The notes under the pieces are model-generated. The model had not been told where the DNA came from, made no database searches, and saw nothing but the letters and a program-made list of their open reading frames with translations. Shown piece by piece: positions 12,001-28,925 of a DNA stretch of 64,000 bases. Numbering within the stretch: position 1 is the first letter of the stretch; each line of letters opens with the position of its first letter. This DNA is from Vitrella brassicaformis (lineage: Eukaryota; Sar; Vitrellaceae): the NCBI GenBank assembly GCA_001179505.1, contig CDMY01000592.1, forward strand, positions 1 to 64,000, written 5' to 3'. The translations under genes were made by a program, and so were the position numbers.

Positions 12001-12830
12001 GTATGATCAGCGCATTAGATGCCACTTCGACGAGCCGGAAGATGACGGACGTGAGGAACGATGAGAAGGACGCGTCGAGCATGTCGCCGTCGGTGTGCCA
12101 GCCCTTGTCGTCACTGTGGCCGCAGCTGTGTCGCTGGAATGGATGGTCGGCACTGAGGGGCGGGGACAGCCGACTGCGGAAGGGCGCCTGGTCCTTGAGG
12201 GTGGCCAGCAGCTCCCCATCAGGGTCGTTGTCAAACCTCCCCGCCAAAGTTGACGTGCCGGCCCACCAGCTTCCACAGCGCCACAACACGCGGCTCCGCC
12301 AGGAATGCCTACCACACACGGATGCATCATAAGAAATACATACCTGTCCTCGAGGCTCATGAATGCCTGAATGATCTCCCCGCCCCGGTGTGTGCGGACC
12401 TGTTTGCTTCGGAACTTGTTGAGGTCGTCTCGCGTGATGATGGAGCCGGGAGGTGGCAGAAGCTGCCCTGCCGCGCAGGTCTGAGAGCGTCTGCCGCCTC
12501 ATCCCAGCGCTGGTGCTCCACTCAGCCACAGGGCCTGCAGCAGGTGACACCACTCCAGATGCGAGTAGTCGAACGGCACCACAGCGTCCAGCTGTGTGCC
12601 GTCGGCGAATGTGGCGGCCCGCAGGGCGTCCTTGAGTCGGCGGGTGAGCACGGGATGAGGGCGAGGAAGAGGCCCGCTGTTCGGGGGTTCCCGGCGTCAC
12701 TCAGCTCGTGCAGCTCACTCCTCCCGTAATGATAGATAGAATCTCGAGGCACCGGCCGCCCAACGCTGGGCGAGCGCACCGTGCCTATGGTGCCCTTGCG
12801 CAAGCAGCCGCCATGCAGCACTGTAGAATC
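12001..12830 (-). pseudogene. Decayed relative of the MGN acidic-tail protein family
   Basis: Read on the minus strand, the pieces align in order with the genes at 23304 and 61312. HYGRSELHELSDAGNPRTA matches RDDRYQLYDEAKDIGRLRTA. LKDALRAATFADGTQLDAVV matches LNWSLHRIRLADGTLLDTVI. EHQRWDEAADALR matches EQQRWDEVAEVLR. EPRVVALWKLVGRHVNFG matches LPRVLAQLMVAGRHVDFG. The intron between the last two pieces (GTATGT donor near 12348, TAG acceptor near 12309) sits where the intact genes have theirs. The pieces lie in different frames, needing shifts near 12520, 12455 and 12240. It is therefore broken, unless the assembly has errors. Function of the family unknown. Confidence 0.6.
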
Positions 12831-13975
12831 TGGAGCAGCCCGTTTGGCCGACTGGCTCCATCTCGGTGCGAAAGGCTCTCAGGGATGATGATGATGATGT
12901 CTTCTTCCTCGACTCGACCAAGGTCTGCACACAGACGGGACGGAAGAGCATAAAAGCACTCAATCCATCAGCATTATAACGCCACCCCCTCACCGTGCGA
13001 TTGCGCTTGCAGCAGCCGGCTGCTCGTAATTAACAAGACGCACACAGATGACGTGCAACTGCAACTGCAACTGCAGATCTGGCTGCACGATGACGTGCTC
13101 CCGAGGGGGCGAATGCTGTTGACTGCGGGCGAATAGGCATCCCTCTGCCCGTTTCCCTGATAGATCAAGCAGGCAAGAAGCCACCCCCCGCTGTCTCTTT
13201 CTTTCTTTCGTTGCCTGCCGACGTACGTCAACGTCATAAAGCCTCAAGGCCTGAAGGCCTCAAGGCCTTCTCACTCTTCCTCCTTCCCTTTTGGTTTGCG
13301 AGCGCCTTCGACACACGGCAGCAGAAAAGAAATTGGTCAGCAGTGGAGCGGAGACACACGACTCTGGTTTTCGACACTAGGATACAAGTAGGGTTTCTAG
13401 AGACGTGGTGTCGCAGAAGCTCGCAGAAATCGAACAGCTCAACTGGACGCAGATGTGACCACACGTCATTCGCGCCCTTCATCGAGGCTCCTGATGAGCT
13501 CACAGGTCCACCAAAATCGCCGTAAAGGGCTCATTTGCCAATTGGATCGAGTGAGGATCGAATTGCCGGTTTTCTCGAATCTGGCAAATTCGTTTGGCGA
13601 TTTTGCTTATTGATTATCTTCTGTGTTCAACCACCTGTCGATTGGCTGAAGAAAATGCGCCAAAACATGCAGGAAATGGGAGAAAAGGCCATGTGGTCAA
13701 GCTCGCAATGGGCGTTGCTCGCGTTTTCTCCTTCCCCTCCCCTTCCCCTTCCTCTCCCGTGAGAACAGATCACAGAGATCACAGAACCTCATGGCTTCAT
13801 CTGTTGTTATGCTTTTGTTCTCATGTTCGTCTGCTTCAGATGCGCACGAACTGGCGATGCAGATCTTGGTGGCTGATCTGAGGCCGTCCCGGCAGCCGTC
13901 GTAGTGACGGTGACTATGACGTTGAGAATCAGCACCATGCGCCTGCTGATGCAAGGATAGCATAGCAGCGGAAGC
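12831..13975. other. Intergenic region, no gene recognised
   Basis: Contains a short GATGATGATGATG tract near 12885, a triple CAACTG near 13055-13073, and AAGGCCT repeats that form a small palindrome near 13240-13268. The open frames are short and show no conserved motif. The region before 13976 should hold the PEX1 promoter. Confidence 0.4.
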
Positions 13976-19264
<5,289 letters not shown>

Positions 19265-19795
19265 TGTGTGGTCGTGCAGTTGGTGTGTACAGCTTGGGGG
19301 TGCGGACACGAGGAGAGGATGGATGCACCACCCTGATGGGAACGGTACGGTCTGGCGGTGGCTGTGTGCGGTTGCGTGGTACGAACACGCACCCATACGA
19401 CTGAGTGGCGGTAGGTAGTGAATTGTGTTGATGCCACAGAATACACATCGTGTATGTGTGTGTGTGTGTGTGTGTCTGCTTAAGCCTTAATGATGTGTGC
19501 CGTGGATATGTTGGGTTTTTGACGACCCATTAATGGCGTTGTTGTAGTCGACTGTGTGGCACAAACACGTTTAATTGGTCGGTACACGACGCAGCATACA
19601 ACACGACACACACACGCACATGGAGGAATGCATGCAATCAAGTCAAGCCAAGCCATCATGGCGGCAGTATTCCCTCGACTCTCAAGCATCCGTCCATCCA
19701 TCCATCCAACCATCCGTCCGTCCATCCCTCTACATCTACTTCCGTCTGTCTCCTCTCTCCAACCAACAATCCATCCATTTCTCTCAATCACTCCA
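19265..19795. other. Convergent 3' spacer between PEX1 and the Tousled-like kinase
   Basis: The two genes end facing each other here. The spacer holds (TG)n near 19455-19475 and (CCAT)n near 19690-19730. No gene seen. Confidence 0.5.
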
Positions 19796-22700
19796 TCAAG
19801 TGGTGTCCGTCCCTCCGCCATTCCCACTACCAGACGCCGCGGCAGCAGCAGCAGCTGCAGCACCCACAGCCCCTCCCCCTCCCCCGCCCCTGCCCCCTCC
19901 CTGTCCGCCCCGCACCTGTCTCTGCCGCAGGTATGGGTCGTTGAAGGCCTCGAGGACATCGGGCCTGGCCGACACGTCCGGGTTGAGGAGGCGTCTGAGG
20001 AATGCTTGAGCCTCCTGGGAGAGCTTGGGGGAGGGCGGGAAGGTGAGTGAGTGGGGGGCGAGGGCGGCGATGGTCTGGTTGCGCATGACGGTCGACTGGC
20101 TCTGCCCGTGGCCGAAAGGGCGCTGGCCGAAGATGAGCTCGAAGAACATCACGCCGGCCGACCACACATCAACCTGAACACACACAGACAAAGACAACAC
20201 CCACCCATTCAGTTTCGCACTGACGGATACATATTTTCCATGGCGACAAAGGGAGGGACCTTGCTGGATATCTTGGGTGTGGTGCCGGGCGGCGGGAAGC
20301 ACTCCGGCGGGAGGTACCAGTATGTGCCGGCCCCGATGGTGGTGAGTTCGATGGCGTCCTCGCCGCCGCCCAGCTTCTTGGACAGCCCGAAGTCGGTGAT
20401 CTTGAGCTGCCCGCGCGAGAAGAGGATGTTGGACGGCTTCAAGTCGTAGTGGATCACTTGCTGCGGCCATCCATCCATCCACGACACACACCCATAAGAG
20501 ACACATCGATAGGGAGGCATGCATCCAGCCACCTCCCACCAACGTACCATCTGTGAGAGGTACTTGAGCCCCGCGAGTATCTGGATGAGTATGCCCTTGG
20601 CCTCTTTCTCGCCCAGCGCGCCATGCTCCTTCAGATACGAGTCGAGGTCGGTCCCCGGGCAGTACTCGAGGACGCTCGCGAACTCGCTGCTGGATATGGC
20701 GATGCGGTTGTAGTTGGTGACGATGCGCGAGTGGCGGAGCTTGCGGTGCAGGTCGCTCTCGCGCAAGGCCAGCTTGACGTAGTTCTCGCGCTGGACGGGG
20801 TGCATGTCCTCGCGGATGGCGTGGATCTTGAGGGCGACACGGCAGCACTCCTGCAGGTCGTAGGCCTCCCACACCTCGCTGAAGCCGCCCTTGCCGATCA
20901 TGTTGAGCAGCTGGAAGCGCAGACCGTGACGCTCGAGGATCTGGAAGTTGCGCCACTGCGACACCTCCTGCGCCTTGTAGGTCCGCCACTCCTACGCCAA
21001 CACAAAAAGAGACATGGGTAATGTTTGTTGCGGCGGGGGGGCTAGGGGGGTGGGAGTGGCGTGTGTACCTTTGAGAAGACGACCCTGTTTCGCTTGAGCA
21101 GGTTGAGCCGCTCCTTGATGGCGGCCTCCTCCTTCTTGAGGTACTCCATGCGATTGTTGCACAGCTCACGCAGCACCCATATCCCCTCCTCGTCCTCAGG
21201 CAGCACCGAAGGCATCCGCCACGCGCTATTCGACTCGGGGGTCGTCGACAACACGCCACCACCACCACTTAAAATGCCCCCAACACCACCACCACTGCCC
21301 ATGGCTATGTCATGATCAGCTACGCCCCCACCCTGCTGCTGCTGCTGCCCCTGCTGCCCGACGTCATCCCCACCATACCCCTGGTCGTCTGATGCCGCTG
21401 CCGCCGCTGCTGCTGCTGCTGCTGCTGGTGGACGTGACGGCAGCTCTGGGACTTTGAATTGGCCTTGGTTGTTGTGTTCGGGCGGGGGAGAGAGTGGGGG
21501 TGGGGGGGCCGCTGCAGCGGCGTTGCGCTTGCGGTTCTTCTCGACTGTCTTGGTGAGGTTGTTTCGGATCTGCTGGATCTCGGCCTTCTCCTGGTCGATG
21601 CGCCGCTGGAGTGCCGATATCTCGTCCTGCTCGGTGCCGCCCTCCCACTTGCCGTCGACCGTCGGCTGGCCGAAGCGCTTCCGGTCCTCGAGCAGCTTGA
21701 GCTCCTTCTTCTCGCGCTCCAGCTTGGCCTTCTCCTTGACGATCTCCACCAGCTCCATGCGCGCGTTCTCCAGCTGCTTGCCCACCTGCTTCTCATATGA
21801 CTCGAACTTGGCCCGGGACCGCTCCATCTCGCTGGCCTTGTCGTCACGCACTGCCTGCAGCTGCTGCTTGAGCTGTCCCACCTGACGCTCCAGCGCACTC
21901 TCGGCGGGGCTCTTGCCGCCGGTGTTCGGCTGCCGAGCTGATGCTGATGCTGCTGCTGCTGATGCTGCTGCAGCCGCTGAGGCGTCTGCGGCCTTCTTGG
22001 CCCCTCCTCGCCCCTGCCCCTGGCCGTCGTCCTTGAGCTTGCTCCCGCCCTTGGGTGCGAAGTAGGTGGTGATGGGCCGACACCCCGCTGGCCGCTCCGT
22101 GGTGGCGGCCTTGCCCCCCTCCCCCTCGTCCCCAACAGATGACGGCCCCCCAGCCGCCTCGTCACTACCCCTTCCCCCACCCCCATTGGACACCCTCAAC
22201 ACACCACCTCCCTTGCGCCCCTTGCCGCCGCCACTGTCCTGCTTCTTCCCATTGCTGCTGGCCTTGTTGTGTCCGTCAGAGGGGCTCCTCTGCACGGGTT
22301 TGGGAGGGGGAGGGCCGCTGACAATGTCGTCGTCAGTGATCTCCACGGGCGCCCCAGCGCTGTTGCCTGCGATGGCGATGGCGATGGCGTTGCTGGCAAA
22401 TGCTGCAGATGCAGAGATTGCTGGAATGACGTCGGCCGCCGGCGATTGGTCGGGGGGTGGTGACACGGGAGAGGGGGAGGGACAGGGGGAAGGGGCAGCT
22501 ACACGGTCTTCAGGTGGCTGGACCACGCCGTTGACGCCGTTTACACCAACACCACCCACACCGTTGCCACCGCTGCTACTCGGAGGGGCGGCAGACTCGT
22601 CCAAAGCCATCGGCAGCACACCTCCATCATCGCCACTGCCGCTGGCCGCCATCCGTCCCCGTGCGATCGTCATGCTCTCCCCCTCCTCTCCCTCCTCCAT

Positions 22701-23087
22701 CTCGTTCGGAGGCGATGCGTTGGGCGAGAGGTTGGGCGACATGTTGCGGCTGGAACTTGTGTGTTGGCCGCCCCTGGCTCCTCTCATGTCGGTGCGTCGG
22801 CGTTTCTCCTGGACAAAGTCGGGCGGCTTGACGGGGTGCGCCGCGCCGGGCTGCGCCCTGCCGGGGTCGAACTTGGTGGGCATGGCGGTCTTGCGCTTCC
22901 CAGCACCATTGCCATTGCCATTCACCGCTGCCAGTGCCGCTGGTGCTGGGCCGCCGTGGATGGAATGGTTGGATTGGCCAGATCTGTCCTGCTCACGGTC
23001 CTGGTCGTGGTCGTGGTCCTCCTCCTGCTCGTGGTCGGATGGGGCGGGGGAGAGGTCCATCTTGGCGCTGGTGGCCATCACCAGCAT
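19796..23087 (-). CDS. TLK: Tousled-like serine/threonine kinase
   Basis: Four exons, all phase 0: 23087-21069, 20991-20548, 20460-20260 and 20173-19796, giving about 1013 residues. The first 600 residues are low complexity (Ser, Gly, Pro, Ala, with acidic HDHDQDREQ near the start). They include a coiled coil (LERQVGQLKQQLQAV, then LEREKKELKLLEDRKR), as in animal and plant TLKs. The kinase domain has GKGGFSEVWEA, VALKIH, IHYDLKPSNILF, DFGLSKK, GAGTYWYLPPE and KVDVWSAGVMFFELIFGQRPFGHGQSQ; the last is a TLK hallmark. TLKs phosphorylate the histone chaperone ASF1 and act in chromatin assembly at S phase. The tail is a Gly/Ala-rich run. The start could also be the second ATG four codons later. 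It diverges from the gene at 23304. Confidence 0.93.
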
Positions 23088-23303
23088 CGTGTGGATAGAC
23101 GGACGGACGGACGGACGGACGGACAGATGGATGGACGCACAGATGGATGCGCAGATCAGGTCATGGCCGGCCGTTTATGGGGGGAAAGATGGTAGTTAAC
23201 GCGTTAAGAGGCCATTTTGCGAGCTCTCAGGCGATCCTTTGCCTCACCGTTGCCCCCGTATGATGAAAGTAGCCTCTTGCGAGTGAGTGAGTGAGTGAGT
23301 GCG

Positions 23304-25118
23304 ATGGGCAACGCGTACGTCGTCCCGCGGAAGACCACCGACGAGGCCTCGCCGTCCGTCCACGGCCAGTGCCTCGACTTCATTCACCGCGACGACAGAT
23401 ACCAGCTCTACGACGAGGCCAAGGACATCGGCCGCCTCAGGACCGCAGCCCGCTTCGTCGGCAATGACCACTTCCCTGCCCAGACGCTCCGCAGCCGACT
23501 GAATTGGTCACTCCATCGCATTCGGCTCGCCGATGGGACCCTGCTGGACACCGTGATAGCCTTCGACCCGCAGTCGGTGACCGAGGCGCGGCTGCTGCTG
23601 GCGGCCATGTGGATGGTGGAGCAGCAAAGATGGGACGAGGTGGCCGAGGTGCTGCGGTGGGCCAGCCAGTGTGGATGCTGCACGCTGCCCGTCAACCTCA
23701 CTGCAGCCGGCATCAACAAACACGCCGACAAGACGGTGGGACTCACAGGGCGGGAGGGAGCAAGAAATGGCCTCATTTGCTCATCCATGTGTGTGTTGTG
23801 TGTGTGTAGGCGTATGTGTCGCTTCCCCGTGTGTTGGCGCAGCTGATGGTGGCGGGGCGCCATGTGGACTTCGGTGACGGCAGCCGGCTGGAGCTGTTCC
23901 GCCATGGCCATCAGGTGCGGGCCATCAACAACCAGCCCGGCTACCGGCTTACCCTCGACCCGCACCTCCCGCCCGGCCACCTGTACCCGCAGCACCGACT
24001 ACAGGACGACCCGCCAGTGCACACCCGCATCGACTACTCGAAGGTCCACGGCAGATGGGGGTTGTTCGTCAACTCCACCGATGCGTCGGTGTCGTCGTGC
24101 GCTAAGCGTTTGATCGTCGACCACTTCGAGGGGACTCACCAGACCAATAGCACAACGAAATTCCTCGACAGGTAACCCACCGATGGCACCAGTGGGTGAG
24201 AGGGGTGCGTGTCTGATTGTGTGCGTGTGGTGTGGTTGGTTCAGGTATGTCGGTGGCGGCCGTCTGGATGCCCTCCTCACCGAGTCGCCCCACACACCGG
24301 TGGACGGATGCGGCACCGCATTCAGCTACCAGGACGGTCGTCTGCGAAAGCTGGTGCTCACCAAGAGCACCCACAACTTCGTCGCATGGATTTACATCAT
24401 CGAGCTTTCGGGCAACGATGGTCAGGCCGACAGACAGACAGACAGACAGACAGCTCTGCTGGTCACGTGCCACTAATGTCTCTCCCTCTTGTGTCTGCAG
24501 TGGGCGTGGCTGTCCATACGACCGAGGCTGCTGCATCTGGTGTGGGTGGTGCCTTCAGGGACCGCTTCCTCGACACGACCGCCCTGGCTCGTCTGGCGGT
24601 GGGGGCTGGAGTGGCGCGTTACGTGTTCGACGGACAACAGCCGCCGCAACAGTCCCGGCCACAGCCACAGCCGCCACAGCCACAGCAGCAGGGGGGCGAT
24701 GATAGTGACGACGATGGTACGGACAGACAGAGGGAGGGAGGGAGAGAGGGAGGGACACACACAAGAATGGATGGATGGATGGATGTGCCTTCCCTCTCTG
24801 TCTGTGTGTGGTGTAGATGAGGACGGCGGTGATCAGGGTGACGACTATGACGACGATGACGGTGGCGAGAGAGCAATGCACACACACACACACACACAGA
24901 CACGTGTGGATGGATGGATGGTGCAGATGGAGACGTTGATGAGGGCGATGACGATGATATAGATCCCAACGACGGACAAGACGGCAACGGAGGTACGCAT
25001 CACAGCACAGCACAAATCCCCTGGCTCCTGTCGATTTGCATCATTCGTCTATCTGTCTGTCTGTGTGTGTGTGTGTGTGTTTGTGGGTGGATCAGGTAGC
25101 GACGAGTACTCGGAGTGA
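23304..25118 (+). CDS. MGN acidic-tail protein, copy 1 (unrecognised family)
   Basis: Exons 23304-23735, 23810-24171, 24245-24420 and 24501-24716, then three or four small acidic exons ending at the TGA at 25116-25118. It starts MGNAYVVPRKTTDEASPS; an MG start could be myristoylated. The core is rich in Trp, Arg and His (CLDFIHRDDRYQLYDEAKD, LADGTLLDTVIAFDPQSVTE, WMVEQQRWDEVAEVLRW, VAGRHVDFGDGSRLELF). A Gln/Pro run and a tail made mostly of Asp and Gly follow, ending GSDEYSE. I do not recognise a domain; the first half of the core could be an adaptor-like helical fold. Near-identical copy at 59566-61312, a fragment at 54880-55205 and a decayed copy at 12001-12830. Copies keep the same intron positions. 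Confidence 0.75.
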
Positions 25119-26583
25119 CTCGTGAGGCGGACACGGCAATGGAGGCAAGAGGGGCTGTCGAGGCCGTCAAGTGCCCACAGACATACAGTGTGATGATACG
25201 TGGATCGGTGCGTGGGGGTGGAGAAGAGATGGCCTTCATGGCTAACTGTTGGGGGCTATGGTGTGTGAGAGTGTGGCCGTCTGTGTAGAAGAATTGAGCA
25301 GCCCATCAGCTGAGCCGCTGCATGTGGGTCTACACACTGGTTTTGTTTTGGCAGTGAGAGTGAGAGGCGCCACACAGACCCATATGGACTGTCTGACGAG
25401 GGAGGGAGGGAGCAGACCAGGGAGGCAGACAGCACGGTCCTCACCTTGTCTTCCAACACACACAGAGCATCCTCTCTCTCATCCATACGTCGACTTTTTG
25501 TGTACGGCACACGCACGTGTGAGGGCTTTGATGGATGGATGGATGGATTTCCATTTTTGGGTCGGGCCACCGATGCAATCGGCCGGTTGCAGCGCTTATC
25601 CATCTTTGCATGAGAGTTGTGTTGTATCCCGGCCACTCACACACACAGGACAGAGGAGCGCAGCGCCAACCGATGTGGGATCACTTGCTGACAGACAGGG
25701 AGGGAGGGAGGGAGTGGTGTTAGCAAGACCATCCATCCATCCATCTGTGGAGCATTGTCTTCTTCGTTACATACACACAGACATGGCAGTGTGTGTTTCA
25801 CACTGATTGCCCGTCCACTCACACGTCACCACACCACACCACACAGACATACAGACAGACAGACCGCTGCCATGAGTCAGTCATTTTGCCTTACTGTCTG
25901 TCGGGGCGGCTTCCTCTCTCTCTCTCTCTCTGTATGTGTGTCGCTTTGAGTTCATATATGTGTGACCCCCTGCACGGCACTCGGGACGAGGCGCTTTTGC
26001 TGAGGGCTTTCGTGTGCACAGCCACACACACTGACTGGAGTGATGCGCTCCAATCCTCCTTATTGCTCGCGGTGTGCAGATGGATGGCCATGTGCTCATG
26101 ACTGGTCGGTCTCTGCTGCCTTGATTGCCTCAGTTTGGCTCTCTCGCGTCCTTCTCCCTCTGTCTGTCTGTCTGTCTGTCTCTGTGTGTCCGTATTTGTA
26201 TGTCCTCTGTACACACCAATACACACGTATGTACATACAAACACACATTAGGTATATACACATCACACATTCCTGCGTCCATGACCTCCTTCTCGGACTG
26301 TGTGGCCTGTTCGTGGCTTCCTCTCTGCTGACGATGGCTGGCTTCTCTCTCTCTCTCTCTCTCTCTCCGTGAATGAATGGCTGGATCGGCCTCTTTCGCT
26401 GAAATCATCGTCATCGTCGAGACGGGGGGCAGAGGGTGGGGGGGGGCAAGCTTGGATGGAGTCTCCAAGTTCTTGTTGAATCTCTGCAGCTCGCGTGCAG
26501 AGAAAGAGCCCTTTCACTCCATCCTTCTCTTCTCGGCGAGATTTCTCGACGCGAGAGACAAGACACTTTATTTGATTGATATC
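25119..26583 (+). other. Duplicated non-coding spacer (copy 1)
   Basis: This stretch is alignable with 58073-59565 in reverse over most of its length, including (GGGA)n, (CCAT)n, (CAGA)n and (TC)n tracts. Open frames differ between copies and show no shared protein, so I treat it as non-coding, probably 3' flank of the MGN gene plus 5' flank of the next. Confidence 0.5.
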
Positions 26584-27054
26584 ATGATGATTGCAACCTA
26601 TTTCGTGAGCACTGCCGGGCTTTTCCTCCTTATCGGACTTCTTGCGGCCACATCTCCTCCATTTCCTTTTCTCTCGGGCTGCTTGTCGTCCTATGTGGCT
26701 CGCCGAAGCCCCTCCCAAGCCCTCCAGCTTGTCCGGATGTCAGCCGTCACTTCTTTATTGCGCCTCCTGCCGACGGGCAGCCCTCAGCCGTTGGTACCCT
26801 GCCGCCTGCCGAGAGCGTGGCGCGTGTCTGGCGACCGCCCAGCCCGGTGTCCTCTTTCTCCCTCGTGGAAGCCTCCGTCAGGTCAGTGCGTGTGACTTAT
26901 GTGCGGTGATGCGAGCGGCCCTTATAATATGTGCGCACACCTGTTGGTCACTCCTGACATGTGCGCTCTCACATCTGCTGCTGCGTCTGTGTGCAGATGA
27001 GTTTTTGAAAAAGGCCGTCCCGTTTCTCGATACACTCCTCAACAGGCAGTAAGC
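26584..27054 (+). pseudogene. Small signal-peptide protein, copy 1, probably frameshifted
   Basis: Starts MMIATYFVSTAGLFLLIGLL, a strong signal peptide or membrane anchor, and continues RRSPSQALQLVRMSAVTSLL. Compared with copy 2 (57597-58072), one C is missing from the CCCC run near 26783. The frame is lost until a later stretch (LFLPRGSLRQ) that reads in the other frame. A second exon after the GTCAGT donor near 26882 begins at the acceptor at 26996. Read in the shifted frame it gives DEFLKKAVPFLDTLLNRQ and ends at 27052. The small size, broken frame and lack of a known domain make function doubtful. Confidence 0.4.
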
Positions 27055-27304
27055 CGATTCTTCATTGTGCAGTGTCGAAGTCAATTCTTACTGCCAGGGC
27101 CCTCCTCTGCCCTTCAATTCAGCTCTCTTCAGCATGGCGACACTCCTTTGCAATAGTGTCATCAAAGCCTTCGATCTCGACACGAGGTGGATGTCTCGTC
27201 TCGTCTGTCCGCTCATCGATGTGCATCTGCATGTCATGAGCAGCAGGGCGGGGTGGGCGAATGGCACACCGTACACATCGCCTTGGTGATCGCTTGCGTC
27301 GGTC

Positions 27305-28539
27305 ATGGATATCTCCGTCGGGCAAGTTGTTGCTGCGCATTCTTGGCGAAGAGCGACGGGTGAGCGCTACACTCTTACAGACAGCACGATTACATCGCAT
27401 GAGAGCCAATCCATCCATCAATCATGCTCTTTGCCTTTTCTTTGGGCCTCGTGTGGGGATGACTTGCCAACAGACGGGCGCCGCACACTCCAGGTCATGA
27501 CAACTGTCTGCTTCAGTTGTTTGCCAACGTCACGCCACTCACGGCCGAAACCTTCCGCGCCTTGTGCACAGGAGAGAGAGGAAATGGCCAGTCGGAGAGA
27601 CCACTGAATTACCGGTAAAAGGGCAACAGGGCCAACCAAAGTTGTCTCCCAACTGACGTTTGCTTCGGTTATAGGGGATGCGTTTTCTGTATTAATGGAG
27701 ACGTCTTTGCAAGTACACAACGAGGAACGGTCTGAATGTGAAAGGATATCTTTGTTGTCAGGCGGCGACATCGTCTACAATACGATGGCAGCCGATAACG
27801 GCGACTCCATCTATGGCCAATTCTTCCCCGACGAGAATTTTCGTATCCGACACGACAGGAGGTATTTACTCTCAATGTCGAACACAGGTATGAAAAAGCG
27901 ACATACAAACCTCATCGGAAGTATGTGGCTGTGACACGCAGGGCCAAACAGGAACAACAGCCAATTCTTCATCACAAACAGACCATACCCGTATCTCGAA
28001 GACGGCACGTGCGTAGTATTCGGCAGGGTAGAGTTTGGATATGCACCTGCGCATATCCAAACTCTACCCTGCCTCCCCCAAAGTCCATCGCCGGAGAAAC
28101 CGCACCCGTCCGCCTCTCCCTCGACCGCGGCCGAGCAGGTTCCTCCCTCCCTTCATTCTGCTCCGAGTGGGGCGTTCGTGCACCCGCATGGAAGCCAAGG
28201 AGGTCGGCTGCAGCGCTGTCGTCGCTTGTATGACCTTCATGCCTCGTCGCTTCTCCTGACGTTGCTGCTCGTCATCGCAACGAGGGCGTCCACGCCGGGC
28301 CCGGTCAACGAGGCAGACAACACCAACGGGCGAGAAGCATTGCAGATTGATCGTCTCCATGCTCTTGCGGCATGGCCAAGAACGGAAGTAAAGGAAAGGA
28401 GTGAGGTCGTGTGCATCCGCATTTGCCGCTGGTCAGACGCAAGCTGTGAGCAAGGCGCTACAGGCTGAGGCCGGGTTGATCTCCGTGCTCATCGAGGCCG
28501 TCAAGTATGACTTCTTCTTCGTTGTGGACCGGATAACAA
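27305..28539 (+). CDS. Truncated cyclophilin fused in frame to unrelated sequence (copy 1)
   Basis: Exons 27517-27614, 27675-27712, 27762-27887, 27942-28387 and 28437-28539 read as a cyclophilin-type peptidyl-prolyl isomerase: LFANVTPLTAETFRALCTGE, then [37 protein letters not shown] and CVVFGRVEFGYAP. A weak N-terminal exon (MDISVGQVVAAHSW) lies at 27305-27360. Of the catalytic residues, Gln and Phe of SQFF are kept. The FHRVI arginine is replaced (VFCIN), and the usual W..H of the C-terminal part is Y..C. After GYAP, where a normal cyclophilin has about 35 more residues, the frame runs through the hairpin into a Pro/Ser stretch, a hydrophobic helix (SSLLLTLLLVIATRAS) and a helical segment (TQAVSKALQAEAGLISVLIE). 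Probably inactive as an isomerase. Confidence 0.55.
28022..28073. repeat. Perfect hairpin, 23-bp arms and 6-nt loop, at the duplication breakpoint
   Basis: The arm GGCAGGGTAGAGTTTGGATATGC (28022-28044, 23 bases, written here only as its position and ends GGCAGG...ATATGC) pairs perfectly with 28051-28073 around ACCTGC. The left arm is cyclophilin coding sequence shared with copy 2. The right arm is its exact reverse complement and is absent from copy 2. Confidence 0.9.
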
Positions 28540-28918
28540 GTAGGAAGATCCCAGTCTTGCAGAGATGCACAAGATGCTTCTTGTGTTCCCTGGTCCAGTG
28601 CGCCATTTCGAGCCGCTTCTGTACAAGCTGACGGGACCAGTCTCGAAGGTCTTGCAAGACATCGACGAGGCCCACGGCTGCCTGTCGCCGCGAAAGACCC
28701 TACTCCGTCCCGTATTCAGGAAACGACCGCCCTTACCCGAGAGCAGCAGGTACGGAACACATCAGACAAGAATCCATCCACAGATTATCTCTATGTCTGT
28801 CGGTGTCTCTGTTTGTCTGTCCTTGTGTCTGTCCTTCAGCAAGAAACCCGGGATCAGCGGCATGAAGTATGATCGCTCGATGGAAGATGGGCATTGGGCA
28901 TTGCTGCCTCCATTTTAA
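28540..28918 (+). CDS. Unrecognised exons downstream of cyclophilin copy 1
   Basis: An open stretch from about 28547 reads DPSLAEMHKMLLVFPGPVRH, then LLYKLTGPVSKVLQDIDEAH. It ends at a GTACGG donor near 28751. A following exon (acceptor near 28840) reads KKPGISGMKYDRSMEDGHWA, then LLPPF and a stop at 28916-28918 inside a copy of the dispersed motif. Whether it joins the cyclophilin fusion upstream depends on a 23-base gap that would be a very short intron, so the two may be separate or broken. Part of it (28700-28918) recurs reversed at 54045-54250. No known domain. Confidence 0.35.
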
Positions 28919-28925
28919 ATTTGCC
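28901..28925 (+). repeat. Dispersed LPTFYI motif, copy e
   Basis: TTGCTGCCTCCATTTTAAAT; frame ALLPPF then stop. Confidence 0.65.

Larger units (their letters stand above)
23304..28073 (+). repeat. Inverted segmental duplication, copy 1
   Basis: This block is homologous to 52657-61312 read in reverse. Order inside: MGN protein (23304-25118), spacer, signal-peptide protein (26584-27054), cyclophilin N-terminal part (27305-28073). Similarity with copy 2 begins at or very near the ATG of the MGN protein and stops inside the hairpin at 28022-28073. Copy 1 is more compact because copy 2 carries extra inserted genes. Confidence 0.8.

Noticed and set aside
13200-13760. Possible gene before PEX1 with AAGGCCT repeats
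   Set aside because: Short frames on both strands, no conserved motif and no splice sites joining them.
21042-23199. Long plus-strand open frame opposite the Tousled-like kinase
   Set aside because: It is the antisense of the low-complexity N-terminal exon; GC-rich codons keep it open. The minus strand has the kinase domain and consistent exons.
25249-26100. Conserved open frames in both copies of the duplicated spacer
   Set aside because: The frames do not correspond between the copies and indels between the copies are not multiples of three, so nucleotide similarity comes from the duplication and not from protein selection.
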